Of a stretch of DNA of 60,000 nt, positions 51,901 through 56,598 are shown one piece after another; position 1 is the stretch's first letter, and each line of letters starts with the position of its first letter. Source of the DNA: Owenia fusiformis (Eukaryota; Annelida; Polychaeta; Sabellida; Oweniidae); contig CAIIXF020000009.1 in the NCBI GenBank assembly GCA_903813345.2, forward strand, positions 6,134,030 through 6,194,029. The letters are read 5' to 3'. The notes below the pieces were generated by a model. The model did no database searches. It was not told the origin of the DNA and saw nothing but the letters and a program-made list of their open reading frames with translations. The translations under genes and the position numbers were made by a program.

Positions 51901-52225
51901 TTTAGACTTTCAATTTGGAATTTGATTTTACTTTTGAAATTTTGATTTTACCATTTTTAAATCACACACAATTCCATCATTATCCAGTTCATTCATCTTT
52001 CAGGCATATGCATGTATGGAGGAGATGCGAGCAAAGATCCCTAAAGTGAACCTAGGTTACTATGTTAACATGAGGACTATAGAACAAGTGCATAGTGCCC
52101 TACAGATCCCGCTGGGTCGGGGTACGGGGGCGGAGATAAATGGCTTCCAGGCAGGCTCCCCGGGAGATGAGGAGACAGGCGAAGAAGTTGAAGAGGATGT
52201 CATCGATGACTTTGCTGATGATTGA
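12810..52225 (+). CDS. IFT140: IFT140, intraflagellar transport protein 140 (N-truncated in window, 21 exons)
   Basis: IFT140 is a core subunit of the IFT-A complex, which drives retrograde transport and membrane-protein entry in cilia. Coding exons: 12810-12920, 13486-13656, 14733-14801 plus 16642-16703 (split by a transposon), 17081-17198, 17362-17507, 23094-23271, 23632-23763, 24370-24605, 30795-30972, 34171-34361, 34708-34803, 34996-35128, 35636-35779, 48386-48514, 48831-49013, 49343-49458, 49699-49789, 50298-50510, 50649-50815, 51176-51317, 52004-52225. All joins keep frame and give about 1075 residues. Human IFT140 is about 1462 residues (from memory), so about 390-420 N-terminal residues, most of the first WD40 propeller, are absent. 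Diagnostic strings include [10 protein letters not shown]-like [28 protein letters not shown] and [22 protein letters not shown]40 strands come first, then a TPR-like superhelix, then an acidic C-terminus. No internal frameshift is seen apart from the insertion in exon 3. Confidence 0.93.
12921..13485. repeat. Intron with 21-bp tandem array
   Basis: At about 13140-13345 roughly ten imperfect copies of a 21-base unit, ACAAAAGCTCTAACTGACAAT, are arranged in tandem. The rest of this 565-base intron shows nothing recognisable. Confidence 0.8.
13486..13656 (+). CDS. IFT140: IFT140 visible exon 2
   Basis: This exon codes 57 residues (visible 38-94) and is a phase 0-0 exon with acceptor TTTCAG and donor GTGGGT. 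It contains the WD-strand signatures [16 protein letters not shown] and [14 protein letters not shown], which match the conserved end of the first propeller region. Confidence 0.92.
13657..14732. repeat. Intron with 26-bp tandem array and a small TIR MITE
   Basis: About five copies of a 26-base unit (GCATTGTACTGTATGTAGAT plus six more bases) lie at about 13700-13825. At about 14168-14411 a 244-base element has inverted ends: TTTATCCTATGCCAAGTAGA on the left and its complement TCTACTTGGTATAGGATAAA on the right. Nothing else is recognisable. Confidence 0.7.
14733..16703 (+). CDS. IFT140: IFT140 visible exon 3, split by a transposon
   Basis: Coding bases are 14733-14801 (23 codons, [20 protein letters not shown] then VCS) and 16642-16703 ([20 protein letters not shown] plus a split codon). 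Between them lies a 1831-base TIR element with a 9-base target duplication. The joined coding sequence matches the conserved family sequence without gain or loss. Acceptor CTCTAG and donor GTATGG bound the whole. Unless the insertion is spliced out, it would end translation early. Confidence 0.88.
15596..15762 (-). mobile_element. MITE nested in the exon-3 transposon
   Basis: CTTGCCCGTAGTCAGC on the left is inverted against GGCTACGGGCCTG on the right. The interior phrase ATGGTGAAAAACTGCATGAT is shared, on the opposite strand, with the 200-base MITE at 23787-23986, so both belong to one family. Non-coding. Confidence 0.65.
15850..15950 (-). mobile_element. Second MITE fragment of the same family
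   Basis: The segment reads CCAGGACAGTAACCAGGATT near its left end and CCCCCCTGGCTTCGGGGCTG near its right, an imperfect inverted pair. The interior run of C and G residues and TTTTTCAAAAATTCC resembles the right half of the 23787-23986 element. It looks like a shortened copy. Confidence 0.5.
16704..17080. other. Intron, nothing recognised
   Basis: A 377-base AT-rich intron between visible exons 3 and 4. I see no repeat or gene in it. Confidence 0.5.
17081..17198 (+). CDS. IFT140: IFT140 visible exon 4
   Basis: Codes visible residues 138-177, completing the arginine codon split at the end of exon 3. Acceptor TTCTAG, donor GTGAAT. The sequence [11 protein letters not shown] then [17 protein letters not shown] matches the second-propeller region of the family. 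Confidence 0.9.
17362..17507 (+). CDS. IFT140: IFT140 visible exon 5
   Basis: Codes visible residues 178-225 plus two bases. Acceptor CTCCAG, donor [26 protein letters not shown] is a classic WD40 strand pair. The exon ends in an acidic linker ([20 protein letters not shown]). Confidence 0.9.
17508..19569. other. First part of a 5.6 kb intron, diverged local duplications
   Basis: Two diverged copies of a roughly 170-300 base stretch (about 17515-17680 and 17690-17990) share AATATGTTTCAAATAC and TTATTGGGCACCC-like phrases. A TTTTA microsatellite lies at about 18236-18262. Another local duplication at about 18490-18640 shares TTTCCCACCTCC and CCTTGCATGT. No gene is seen. Confidence 0.5.
19570..22947. 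mobile_element. 3.4 kb GATATA foldback element
   Basis: The ends are inverted repeats: GGTGCAGGAATGGCTATATC at 19570 and its complement ending at 22947. The centre is also inverted: 21480-21610 (CATTTCCAATGCC, AACCAATGGGAAA) mirrors about 21905-22060. The arms consist of GATATA-rich DNA with many self-complementary strings such as CGATATATATCG. The left arm has about seven tandem units of about 174 bases (19862-21050). The right arm (22380-22940) has about two, in the opposite orientation. Open stretches rich in Ile, Tyr and Ser are repeat artefacts. No target duplication is clear. Confidence 0.7.
19862..21050. repeat. 174-bp GATATA tandem array
   Basis: The marker phrase TTTGTTGAATCAGTTCTTA recurs at about 19869, 20049, 20222, 20396 (altered), 20569, 20742 and 20917, giving a period of about 173-180 bases. 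Each unit holds two or more hairpins formed by GATATATATC and its complement around CCTGTCTTCAA. It forms the left arm of the foldback element. Confidence 0.85.
23094..23271 (+). CDS. IFT140: IFT140 visible exon 6
   Basis: Codes visible residues 226-285. Acceptor TTTCAG, donor [23 protein letters not shown] matches the family signature HFWD followed by an LFVCE-type strand, then a Ser- and Gln-rich loop leads to the next propeller strand. Confidence 0.9.
23272..23631. other. Intron, nothing recognised
   Basis: A 360-base intron between visible exons 6 and 7 with no repeat or gene that I can identify. Confidence 0.5.
23632..23763 (+). CDS. IFT140: IFT140 visible exon 7
   Basis: Codes 44 residues (visible 286-329), phase 0-0. 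Acceptor ATTTCAG, donor GTAAGT. The sequence [13 protein letters not shown] is a strongly conserved IFT140 signature at the end of the beta-propeller region. Confidence 0.95.
23787..23986. mobile_element. 200-bp TIR MITE
   Basis: The left end CAGGCCCGTAGCCAG is inverted against CTGGCTACAGGCCTG at the right. TCAGC flanks both sides (23782-23786 and 23987-23991), a 5-base target duplication. It shares an interior with the MITE at 15596-15762. It lies in the intron between visible exons 7 and 8, in which nothing else is recognised apart from a weak GTGGAATACCTCTGTAAG-type fragment near 24035 related to 50900-51050. Confidence 0.85.
24370..24605 (+). CDS. IFT140: IFT140 visible exon 8
   Basis: Codes visible residues 330-407 plus two bases. 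Acceptor TTTATAG, donor [26 protein letters not shown] then [12 protein letters not shown] marks the transition from propellers to the TPR-like helical repeats that bind partner IFT-A subunits. Confidence 0.95.
25034..25255. mobile_element. 222-bp TIR MITE
   Basis: The left end GGGAGGCATCAAAAGTTCGA is inverted against a right end finishing CTTTTGATGCCTCCC. ATAAG flanks both sides (25029-25033 and 25256-25260), a 5-base target duplication. Two G-runs inside (near 25086 and 25186) are direct and not part of the inversion. Non-coding. Confidence 0.8.
25768..25898. mobile_element. Near-perfect palindromic MITE
   Basis: The left arm ACTGGATGACCATGAGGTGG and the 30 bases after it return inverted in the right arm ending CCACCTCATGGTCATCCAGT. 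The short loop GCGAAGCGAAGCTGAGC lies in the centre. The whole 131-base segment can form one hairpin. A diverged half is found again near 26235-26300 (GAGGATAGGTATTCTGG). Confidence 0.75.
25899..26390. mobile_element. TIR element adjoining the palindrome
   Basis: TTTATTATGCACCTC near the left end is the exact complement of GAGGTGCATAATAAA near the right end (about 26370-26385). The interior carries GAGGATAGGTATTCTGG, shared with the neighbouring palindrome, so the two are probably parts of one larger composite repeat (about 25768-26390). No coding capacity. Confidence 0.55.
26545..26550 (-). promoter_or_regulatory. Candidate poly(A) signal of the TRIM-NHL gene
   Basis: AATAAA on the minus strand, about 140 bases past the stop codon of the TRIM-NHL gene. 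The position fits a short 3' UTR, but AATAAA is common by chance in DNA this AT-rich. Confidence 0.35.
26688..28703 (-). CDS. Intronless TRIM-NHL protein (RING, two B-boxes, coiled coil, NHL repeats), 671 aa
   Basis: A probable RING E3 ubiquitin ligase of the TRIM family with an NHL beta-propeller, like TRIM2, TRIM3 and TRIM71 in architecture. Residues about 20-67 form a C3HC4 RING ([17 protein letters not shown]). About 104-146 is B-box 1 ([22 protein letters not shown]). About 171-215 is B-box 2 ([18 protein letters not shown]-x-GH). About 225-330 is a coiled coil rich in [20 protein letters not shown]-type heptads. About 400-671 holds NHL repeats ([39 protein letters not shown]). The start AAAAATGG is a good context. 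One exon of full length lies inside the IFT140 intron on the opposite strand. I cannot name the orthologue; such intronless genes are often lineage-specific copies. Confidence 0.92.
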   Translation of the reverse strand: MASSSPKNALIDEYQELLTCIMCTETFKNAKSLSCGHSYCKNCLKTWIEKNKEKRNETFPCPICNAKHEIPKNGVDDYHTNITINSMVEILENQLSRDKNSKANCDICAQEGDDVPAISRCVECAENLCQACNKSHKRSQGTRSHNMYDLTGDPEKDARLALDNYVKRNIQCPKHQDQPLKFFCSKDKAIVCTHCCITEHPGHACQAIEEAADKEKRNISALFGLANQRKELFEKFIQDSSDNLQSYEENRQSLLKEIDTDHAAKCKELDEHFAKLHKELDEQLARRRKEQNENHTKLRNEAKAVANEKTKKIQAKQDQHELEKGIAESTLLHLTALIKHGHPVDIMNSSTDTAKKLQDWGRIPEEDEDPVDKYTYQPGTFDTANMVKLQHGIIPETLDKGCIVKKTRYCDPKVTRKVKLGDKNQGVKEIYGATKGYNNTIVLCHESPDGMSSYTADTFTKQHTANGGFNDVCCMQGNLYAAIDCNNKCISIYNHNLVHQKNIGKFQRPCGICEAPGKGLLVVDNTDKCVYLVDYNDGKILATIGKGHLTDPLFVTINSNSTVFISDYGAHCVKGFTMQGEEVNKYGTQGGGPDQLNVPSCVCIDPDNNLIIADQHNHRVVLVDENCKFIKYLLEPEDGMKYPQSVIINNEGDLTVGAESSGDLFVIRYKQ
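28704..29226. other. Upstream of the TRIM gene, nothing recognised
   Basis: This should contain the promoter and 5' UTR of the minus-strand TRIM gene, but I see no clear core element. It is AT-rich and without repeats that I can identify. Confidence 0.4.
29227..29930. mobile_element. 704-bp TIR element with 9-bp target duplication
   Basis: TAGCCTTGCCCCAAGTCGGT at the left is mirrored by ACCGACTTGGGGCAAGGCTA at the right. TATTAATTG flanks both sides (29218-29226 and 29931-29939). The ends continue as weaker inverted repeats (ACCGCCTTGT and ACAAGGCGGT). No transposase. The 9-base duplication matches the size at the IFT140 exon-3 insertion, so both may be mobilised by Mutator-like enzymes. Confidence 0.85.
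29940..30794. repeat. Intron remainder with 26-bp tandem repeat
   Basis: At 30444-30530 a 26-base unit (ATGTCACATTTGCTCCGTCA plus six) occurs about three and a third times. An open stretch on both plus frames at 30498-30745 follows it. It shows no family resemblance and runs to within 50 bases of the next exon's acceptor, so I do not call it a gene. Confidence 0.6.
30795..30972 (+). CDS. IFT140: IFT140 visible exon 9
   Basis: Codes visible residues 408-467. Acceptor TTCCAG, donor [26 protein letters not shown] then [16 protein letters not shown] is a highly conserved stretch of the helical region. Confidence 0.95.
30973..31484. mobile_element. Intron start with a 144-bp palindromic MITE (31094-31237)
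   Basis: At 31094-31237 GGATATCCTATGATTTTTTA is mirrored by TAGAAAATCATAGGATATC, with inner inverted blocks around CATTTTTATCCA and TGGATAAAAATG. ATATTTA flanks both sides (31087-31093 and 31238-31244). The remaining sequence up to the hAT-like element holds nothing recognisable. Confidence 0.75.
31485..34011. mobile_element. 2.5 kb hAT-like TIR element
   Basis: The left end TAGGGTGGTCCAAAATATGG is mirrored at the right end (...TTTTGGACCACCCTA). ATATTTAT flanks both sides (31477-31484 and 34012-34019). An 8-base duplication plus a TAGGG start is typical of hAT elements. The arms are built from repeated blocks of roughly 230 bases with ACCAAATTTTGAGACCCAAA and GGAAATTTACCCATG, in opposite orientation in the two arms. 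The middle (about 32250-33170) shows no transposase, so it is non-autonomous. Confidence 0.88.
34171..34361 (+). CDS. IFT140: IFT140 visible exon 10
   Basis: Codes visible residues 468-530 plus two bases. Acceptor TGTTGCAG, donor [26 protein letters not shown] then [17 protein letters not shown] is a TPR-like helix pair conserved in the family. Confidence 0.95.
34362..34707. other. Intron, nothing recognised
   Basis: A 346-base intron between visible exons 10 and 11 without recognisable repeats. Confidence 0.5.
34708..34803 (+). CDS. IFT140: IFT140 visible exon 11
   Basis: Codes visible residues 531-562 plus two bases. Acceptor TTTTCAG, donor [24 protein letters not shown] matches the conserved [15 protein letters not shown]-type motif of IFT140. 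Confidence 0.93.
34996..35128 (+). CDS. IFT140: IFT140 visible exon 12
   Basis: Codes visible residues 563-607. Acceptor TCTTTAG, donor [26 protein letters not shown] and [17 protein letters not shown] form a TPR-like helix pair with the conserved tryptophan pair. Confidence 0.94.
35129..35635. other. Intron, nothing recognised
   Basis: A 507-base intron between visible exons 12 and 13. The 61-codon open stretch at its start runs from the exon into the intron in a different frame and is not coding. No repeat is identified. Confidence 0.5.
35636..35779 (+). CDS. IFT140: IFT140 visible exon 13
   Basis: Codes 48 residues (visible 608-655), phase 0-0. Acceptor CATTGTAG. The donor GTCGGTAA is atypical, with C at the third intron base. 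[20 protein letters not shown] then [18 protein letters not shown] matches the family. The following intron is 12.6 kb long. Confidence 0.93.
36181..36862. repeat. About 175-180-bp block amplified four-fold in a TIR arm
   Basis: CAGCTTCAGAGAAAT recurs at 36181, 36361, 36534 and 36714, each followed by GTGCTCCAAGTAGTA and ending in CTTTGTTGACCC and a CCCCTTAC tract. The opposite arm (about 40050-40205, inverted) has a single copy, so the amplification is confined to one arm. Confidence 0.88.
39801..39931. mobile_element. Palindromic MITE inside the long-TIR element
   Basis: GAATATGAATTTTATT on the left is mirrored by AATAAAATTCATATTC on the right. Inner inverted blocks include ATCATATTAACC-like and GGCCAATATCATATT-like strings. 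About 131 bases, non-coding, inserted in the interior of the 35817-40540 element. Confidence 0.65.
40541..42849. mobile_element. Intron DNA with a 0.8 kb TIR element (about 41300-42112)
   Basis: At about 41300-42112 a segment starts TAACCCCCCTATCACACCAA and ends with the inverted counterpart TTGGTGTGATAGTAGGGTTA. It contains an internal direct duplication (about 41600-41715 and 41985-42105) and many GTACGT and CGTTC words, giving it a base composition unlike the surroundings. A small inverted pair, ACAGTTGGACAGAAT and ATTCTGTCCAACT, lies at about 40680-40752. A perfect 26-base palindrome lies at 42408-42433. No coding sequence. Confidence 0.65.
42408..42433. repeat. Perfect 26-bp palindrome
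   Basis: ACTTGTTACCTTA is followed directly by its exact reverse complement with no spacer. It may be a footprint of a tiny inverted repeat or a chance palindrome in non-coding intron DNA. Confidence 0.9.
42850..43078. repeat. Composite recurrent repeat, 5' part
   Basis: It starts with CACCACCAAAACGTGGTGAC and ACATATTGTTATGGTCTCC, the recurrent repeat of this window, and runs into a roughly 120-base minisatellite unit containing CAAAATCATCTACAAGTT, TTTGACCTTCACTGACC and AAAGGTCAAAAAGG. It is interrupted at 43079 by a LINE fragment and resumes at about 44455. Confidence 0.75.
43079..44454 (+). pseudogene. 5'-truncated, frameshifted LINE (non-LTR retrotransposon), plus strand
   Basis: Three consecutive open pieces (43079-43402, 43242-43817, 44064-44294) in different frames make up the C-terminal half of a reverse transcriptase. 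The catalytic box reads [11 protein letters not shown], followed by SIIFNSK and [12 protein letters not shown], the usual thumb-region pattern of non-LTR elements. A cysteine/histidine tail ([17 protein letters not shown]) lies at about 44065-44115. The 3' end is near 44450 with AATAAAAGATATATATATC. The element is dead through frameshifts and 5' truncation. It sits inside the minisatellite-bearing repeat. Confidence 0.85.
44455..44764. repeat. Composite recurrent repeat, continued after the LINE
   Basis: The minisatellite phrases TTTGACCTTCAATGGCC, AAAAGGTC and CAAAATCATCTACAAGTT continue, followed by TAGGTGGTGACATTTTGTCA and ATGCCTTGTT. This matches the arrangement at 48045-48270. Confidence 0.75.
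44765..45860. repeat. Diverged relatives of the 145-bp satellite
   Basis: Three or more units share the layout of the 7060-7905 satellite. Each has a TTTCAGG-type phrase, then a GATTCAACTGAAATTTTCAG-like phrase, then ACTGATCAGTTTTGGGGCAT or AACTGAATAGTTTTTGGGCA, then a GGCCATTT or GGTCATTT phrase. Clear units lie at about 44770-44900, 45440-45600 and 45600-45760. The end GGTGCGATCCTGTTCACTCT resembles GGTGTGATCTCGTTCACGTC at the end of the satellite insert. It is probably an older, degenerate member of the same element family. Confidence 0.55.
45861..46309. other. Intron DNA, nothing recognised
   Basis: About 450 AT-rich bases with no gene. A possible weak continuation of the older satellite-bearing repeat cannot be confirmed. 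Confidence 0.4.
46310..46639. repeat. GGTCAAAAAGGTC minisatellite, left part
   Basis: About three units with CAAAATCATCTACAAGTT, TTTGACCTTCTGTGACC, AAGGTCAGAAAGG and TTTTTCAACTTGCTTC. Open stretches in it are artefacts. It is broken at about 46640 by a minus-strand LINE and continues at about 48046. Confidence 0.75.
46640..48045 (-). pseudogene. 5'-truncated LINE (non-LTR retrotransposon), minus strand
   Basis: A 348-codon open frame (46856-47902) plus a preceding piece (to about 48040) in a second frame encode reverse-transcriptase domains. The order is [20 protein letters not shown], a frameshift near 47900, then [58 protein letters not shown] and [14 protein letters not shown]. The usual [FY]-x-D-D reads LVDD, so the first position is altered. 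The 3' tail is a short TTGAA microsatellite at about 46626-46642. This is a Jockey/CR1-like LINE by general pattern. It is truncated at its 5' end and frameshifted, so inactive. Confidence 0.88.
48046..48270. repeat. Minisatellite, right part, and recurrent repeat end
   Basis: The array resumes with TTTGACCTTCAATGAC twice and AAGGTCAAAAA, then CAAAATCATCTACAGAGTT, followed by TAGGTGGTGACATTTTGTCA. The layout is the same as at 44455-44700. Confidence 0.75.
48386..48514 (+). CDS. IFT140: IFT140 visible exon 14
   Basis: Codes 43 residues (visible 656-698), phase 0-0. Acceptor ATATTTAAG, donor [26 protein letters not shown] and [20 protein letters not shown] match the family closely. It follows a 12.6 kb intron whose growth is explained by the TIR elements and LINEs. 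Confidence 0.95.
48515..48830. other. Intron, nothing recognised
   Basis: A 316-base intron between visible exons 14 and 15 with no recognisable repeat. Confidence 0.5.
48831..49013 (+). CDS. IFT140: IFT140 visible exon 15
   Basis: Codes 61 residues (visible 699-759), phase 0-0. Acceptor ACTTTAG, donor [46 protein letters not shown] and [15 protein letters not shown] are TPR-like helices. Confidence 0.95.
49014..49342. other. Intron, nothing recognised
   Basis: A 329-base AT-rich intron between visible exons 15 and 16 without recognisable repeats. Confidence 0.5.
49343..49458 (+). CDS. IFT140: IFT140 visible exon 16
   Basis: Codes visible residues 760-797 plus two bases. Acceptor TTTCTAG, donor [26 protein letters not shown] then [18 protein letters not shown]. 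Confidence 0.93.
49699..49789 (+). CDS. IFT140: IFT140 visible exon 17
   Basis: Codes visible residues 798-828. Acceptor CTCAAG, donor [26 protein letters not shown] and [10 protein letters not shown] match the conserved YHLATKKYTQAGNKLKA-type sequence. Confidence 0.94.
49790..50297. other. Intron, nothing recognised
   Basis: A 508-base AT-rich intron between visible exons 17 and 18. No repeat or gene is identified. Confidence 0.5.
50298..50510 (+). CDS. IFT140: IFT140 visible exon 18
   Basis: Codes 71 residues (visible 829-899), phase 0-0. Acceptor TTTCCAG, donor [26 protein letters not shown] and [20 protein letters not shown] form the most conserved block of the C-terminal half. Confidence 0.97.
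50649..50815 (+). CDS. IFT140: IFT140 visible exon 19
   Basis: Codes visible residues 900-954 plus two bases. Acceptor TTTCCAG, donor [26 protein letters not shown] then [20 protein letters not shown] is followed by a helical lysine/arginine-rich stretch. Confidence 0.96.
50816..51175. repeat. Intron with a GTGGAACACCT repeat fragment
   Basis: At about 50905-51048 phrases of the type GTGGAACACCT and AGGTGTTCCAC recur in both orientations, with an inner CACTTGTAGAGGTG doublet. A related fragment lies near 24035-24090. It is probably a small interspersed repeat. Confidence 0.45.
51176..51317 (+). CDS. IFT140: IFT140 visible exon 20
   Basis: Codes visible residues 955-1002. Acceptor TTCTAG, donor [26 protein letters not shown] then [15 protein letters not shown] matches the family. 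Confidence 0.96.
51318..52003. repeat. Intron with a copy of the recurrent GACATATTG repeat
   Basis: At about 51343-51435 TGGCGATATATATTGTTATG, GTCTCAAACTTTTTGTGGAT and AATCGGCATCTGTAACAAAT match the repeat seen at 6573, 8839 and 53597. The rest of the intron is AT-rich with nothing recognisable. Confidence 0.7.
52004..52225 (+). CDS. IFT140: IFT140 last exon and stop
   Basis: Codes visible residues 1003-1075 and the TGA stop at 52223-52225. Acceptor [26 protein letters not shown] then [19 protein letters not shown] is followed by an acidic tail ending VIDDFADD, the usual end of IFT140. Confidence 0.96.
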   Translation, partial: AYACMEEMRAKIPKVNLGYYVNMRTIEQVHSALQIPLGRGTGAEINGFQAGSPGDEETGEEVEEDVIDDFADD

Positions 52226-52611
52226 GATCTCATACAAGGACTTGAATATTGGCACCCTTGAATCTGGTCCTGCTGATTCTTCATGTTTAGATGTAATATC
52301 AGAGTCCTGGAAATTGGAAATACGAACGTGTAAATATGTATCTCTCTGTATACAGGTATATCAGGACCCTTGTATCAAATACTATACTTATGGTTCTACA
52401 TGCTCAGAGATCTTTATACATATCTGCCTTAATATAGATCAGTCCCTGTTGGATGCCTGTGATATATCAAATCTGATACAGGAGTGCTCATCTTGGAGCC
52501 TTTGATTTCTTGTTAATTTCACATTGGGACCCATGAATTCATCTATTTTTGTGGAACGTGTGAATGCATTTGTCTAAATTTATCTTTTGTGAGTATCAGA
52601 GCCTGTGAATT
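52226..52611 (+). other. Start of the IFT140 3' UTR
   Basis: Non-coding sequence after the stop. No AATAAA close enough to define a poly(A) site convincingly is seen here. The other copy in the window begins only at 52612, because the window starts there. Confidence 0.5.
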
Positions 52612-55263
52612 CAGGTGTGGAACAAGGTCCATGATGGTTAATTGAGCTAATCAAGCAAGTCCTATGTCATGGCATTTCATAATTTATAAGATTGATTAAT
52701 TTTTCATTGATTTGTTTGGTGTGCAAAATATGTTTCCATGGTAACATATAATGACAGTGGTATTTTTGAAAAAGTTCAAGCCCAGCCCAATTTTCTACAT
52801 CATTGCACCTCATATTTTTCAGCCAAACAGAAGATTGTTGTCATGGTAATGACTGAGGTGAGACCGTCCATTACTTTTATGGAGAATTAAAAAAATATTT
52901 ATGCAGTATTTCAGTTACATTGAGCAAGGTACTATACATACTTTATATGAATCTCTTAAAAACTACAAATGTAGTCATATAATTAGCGGTGCACTAATCA
53001 AGTGCCTTTCATTTGCACATACAGTAAAACGTACATGAACCTTTCTTTATGAATGTACCCAATACAAAAATGTATTTTATATACAATAGTTGTACTGGTT
53101 TTAAAAACCATTACTTATTTGAAAATTGATGCATAACTGTATTTTTAATCTTACATAACTTTATGGTTTTATAATGCGTATCATATTATATCACATCATA
53201 TATTATGGAATTGTAATTGGTCAATTTTATATATCGCTTGCAATTTGTCACCCCCTACATCTCTGATTCTTGCTTTAATAGTTGAATTTGCTTTGACAAC
53301 AGCTAATAAGTTGAGAATACACTTAAATATGAGTGTATTCTGATTGTGTAAATTATGATATTCGTGGTGTTATGAAATGTCAAAGTGATGTAAGATCTGT
53401 GCATTTTAATAGATGTATTGGTACATTGCTATAGAAACCGTTAAATAAGCATGTATACTTGACTCCCTTATTCCAACACTTTGGAGGTAATATAATTAGG
53501 CCATTAGGTAATACAATTAGGCCATTATTCCAGTTATAAAACATTTAATTGGATGTTACAGAACAGTCAATTTTTATTATCTCCCCACCACAGGTGGTGA
53601 CATATTGTTATGGTCTCCAACTTTTTTGTGGGTGCTGTTTGATGTTTGTTGGTAGCCATTTGTAAGAATTGCAGGTTGGGACAGTTTGCATGTTGCCTTG
53701 TTTTATCATATCATTCTATTGTATCATATTTTCAAATTCAAATCTTTACAAAGTGCATCTAGCACGCCATTTGTGCTTTAAATTGGTATATACCAAAATA
53801 GAGGGATGACAATATTAAATGAGCTAAAAAAATATCCCCAGAACTATTATTTTCAGGAACATATCAAACATGTCAAAAAGCTATTCTTTTGAGTAGACTA
53901 CATGTAGTACTACACATGTTGATGAGTTTATGTAAATAAGCCACCGCTAAGCTGACGCAAGGAGAAAATAGTTTTTTTAGGGAATACATACAATATTTTT
54001 GAAATAATATACCTAAAAGGTTTATATTTGCTAATGCTCATACAGTGTATAACAGAGAGATGAAATACTCATTCTTAAAAGAAATCCCAATGAAAAAATA
54101 CAATGAATTTCATAGCAAGATAAATCTCAAAACGACTTCCGTCCAGAAAGACTGATATATATTTTAATGATATTCTGAAGATAAATATCACACTGGGTCT
54201 AATGTCAATGTTTTTTGTGAAACTAATTTTGTTGGGGATGGGAGGGGGAAATTCATTTTGTTTGAAAAGAAACATTGGTTATTTATTGTGATATAGTTAG
54301 ACTTAAGTTGTCTATTGTTAAAATAAAGTCTAAGAACAGTGGTATTTGACTATTTGTGAGCCTTTGTTGGCAGATTAACAGCCAAAAATATTAACACAAC
54401 TCAAAAGAATATGTCTTTTGAGTATTTTTAATATCAGTAATAATTTACCACATTGAAGAAGGTATTTTAAGATAAATTAAATATGTATTTGAAAGATAGA
54501 AAAATGTTCATTCATACAACGTAAAATCACACTATGAATAGGAAATGATCTTCAAAAGGGTGTATAGCACAATCAGACAAAATACACCAGGAAACTTAAA
54601 GCCCTCAAATTTGCTATTTTTTTATTTCATGATTGTGTGATTGGGAAATATTCAGAATTACCAAATCCATTTTATTGTCTATAAGATCAATTTCAATGTA
54701 CAGAACTGTTGTTACACATTTAGAAAATTTTAAAATTAGAAGAGAATTTAATTCAGATTGATTTTTGACATCGTTTGTATTGTACAATGAATAAAATTAT
54801 ATTGTTGTTTATTCATGTAAATAAACTGAACAGTGAACATTAACATATCAGTGAGCCATATGTGGCACACACCTGTTAGTTCGTTATATAACCTATAATA
54901 TTGTATAAAAATGTAAATAAATATTAAGATGTGAATATTATGACAAAGCTAATTACATAATGTGTCTTGTTTGTTCGTATGTTACCAATACCAGTGACTA
55001 CAAGTGGTGACATATTGTTATAGTCTCCAACTTTTTTGTGGATGGTGTACGGAGAACAAGTGAACTAACCTATTTCCTAATCTTAGAATATATAATCCAA
55101 TACAACATTTGTGTTTGGTAAACAATATTTGAAATATTTTTATTGAGTGATAACAGATATAACATACTGTAATACAAGACAACATTTAATTTAATTCATT
55201 TAATTTTAGCCCTCTGGGAATTATCACCTGATTAACTCTGTAAGTACAGTGTAATCCTTATTT
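52612..55263. repeat. IFT140 3' flank, copy without the large insertions
   Basis: This matches 1-1100, 6571-6962, 7997-8496 or 10260-10760, and 10761-11567 in order. It lacks the 5.47 kb transposon (empty site about 53593), the satellite insert (empty site about 53998) and the 2.26 kb duplication, so it shows the state before those events. It includes two copies of the recurrent GTGGTGACATATTGTTATGG repeat (about 53597 and 55003). Candidate AATAAA signals lie at about 54790 and 54827. Confidence 0.85.
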
Positions 55264-56598
55264 CCTTATATTGTCTAGATCACTGTCTCCCTGAATTAAC
55301 CATTACTAGTTCATTACCACTGATTACTTCGTCTCTTAGTTAATCATACATGCATGTTTTCTACATGGAAAGGGATTTGTACTGTTCAGTAGCTTGTATT
55401 TTGAACAAATGCTCAGGTTTGTCCAAGTATGTTTCAATATTTCAACTCCAAAGAAATTATGTAAAATTTCATTCAAATTCTGCACATTTTTCAAAAAAAC
55501 TGGTCACTCTGGGGCTATTCTTCTCCGGAACGGAATTCCAAAATGTGTGATTAATATGAGGTCATACATACGGAGGGTCTTAGGGAAGAGGAAACTACAT
55601 GAAGTCTATTCAGAGATAACCTCATGCAGGATACAGAGATTATTTCCAGGTTTTTCATGAGGGCAGATACATTGGCCATGGGATAATACCAATATCAGGA
55701 ACCCGCCATAGGATAATCTGTTTATCCTTTACTTCCATCTCTTATTTTTACAATAATTTCTATGAGTGGTCCATTTTCTGACAATCAGTAAATTTATTCA
55801 AAAAAGATGTAGATTTTATTTCACCAAAAAAAAAAAAATTCCCCATTGTTGGCAGATAAGTTCTACAGGGACATAAGCCATATCTCCCAGCTATTGAAAA
55901 TAGAATAATTTACTTCCATTGTTTTACTTACACATCTAATTCATCCAAATATGGGGTTAATTTGATTCTCTTCCTTATAAAGTGTTATTCTCTACAAGGT
56001 TATCTTGACTACCTAATATTAACCCAAGAGCTTTCATTGGATGTATTATGGTGATCTTATGTTACGTTATGTTATGTACGCCTGATTTGTTGATTCCATT
56101 ACAAGCTCACAGACTTAATTTTCTCAATTCTACATCACAACCTTAATTTTATTAACACAGACAGGCAGGCTACTGTAAAAGGCAGATATATTTTCATAGA
56201 CTCATGTTTTACTCAGACAAGTGTCTCCATGGCAATCAGTGTCTCCATGGCAATCACATTCTTCATGCATAGTTTATATTGGTCACAATCTGAATTTCTT
56301 CATTATCACTGCCAATGGAAGTTGTCTCTCCATATTCTGATGTTTTGCTCAAACATGAATCTCCTTGACAATTGATACATGCTTTCATCCTTTCAATCAC
56401 AATCTTAATTTTTTTCAGTCATACCAGAGACGAGCAATTCTTGTCTCTCCGATTATGGATGCTCGCCTCATGCTGGTATGACAAAGTCTCTCCTCAGCAT
56501 GTGCTTGATCTCGTGTGGTAAACACATCATTTAGTGATTGATATCACAGCCATTATTTCACTATTCTCTTAAATCAACTGAGAGAAATCTAGCCTCTA
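55264..56598. other. Convergent intergenic region between IFT140 and TXNDC15
   Basis: No gene is convincing. Open stretches at 55350-55660 overlap in two frames and show no family pattern. CTCCATGGCAATCA is doubled at about 56225-56257. A minus-strand AATAAA at 56148-56153 is a candidate poly(A) signal for TXNDC15, about 450 bases after its stop. Confidence 0.4.

Noticed and set aside
55350-55660. Open frames between IFT140 and TXNDC15.
   Set aside because: Two overlapping frames with no recognisable motif. Not enough to call a gene.
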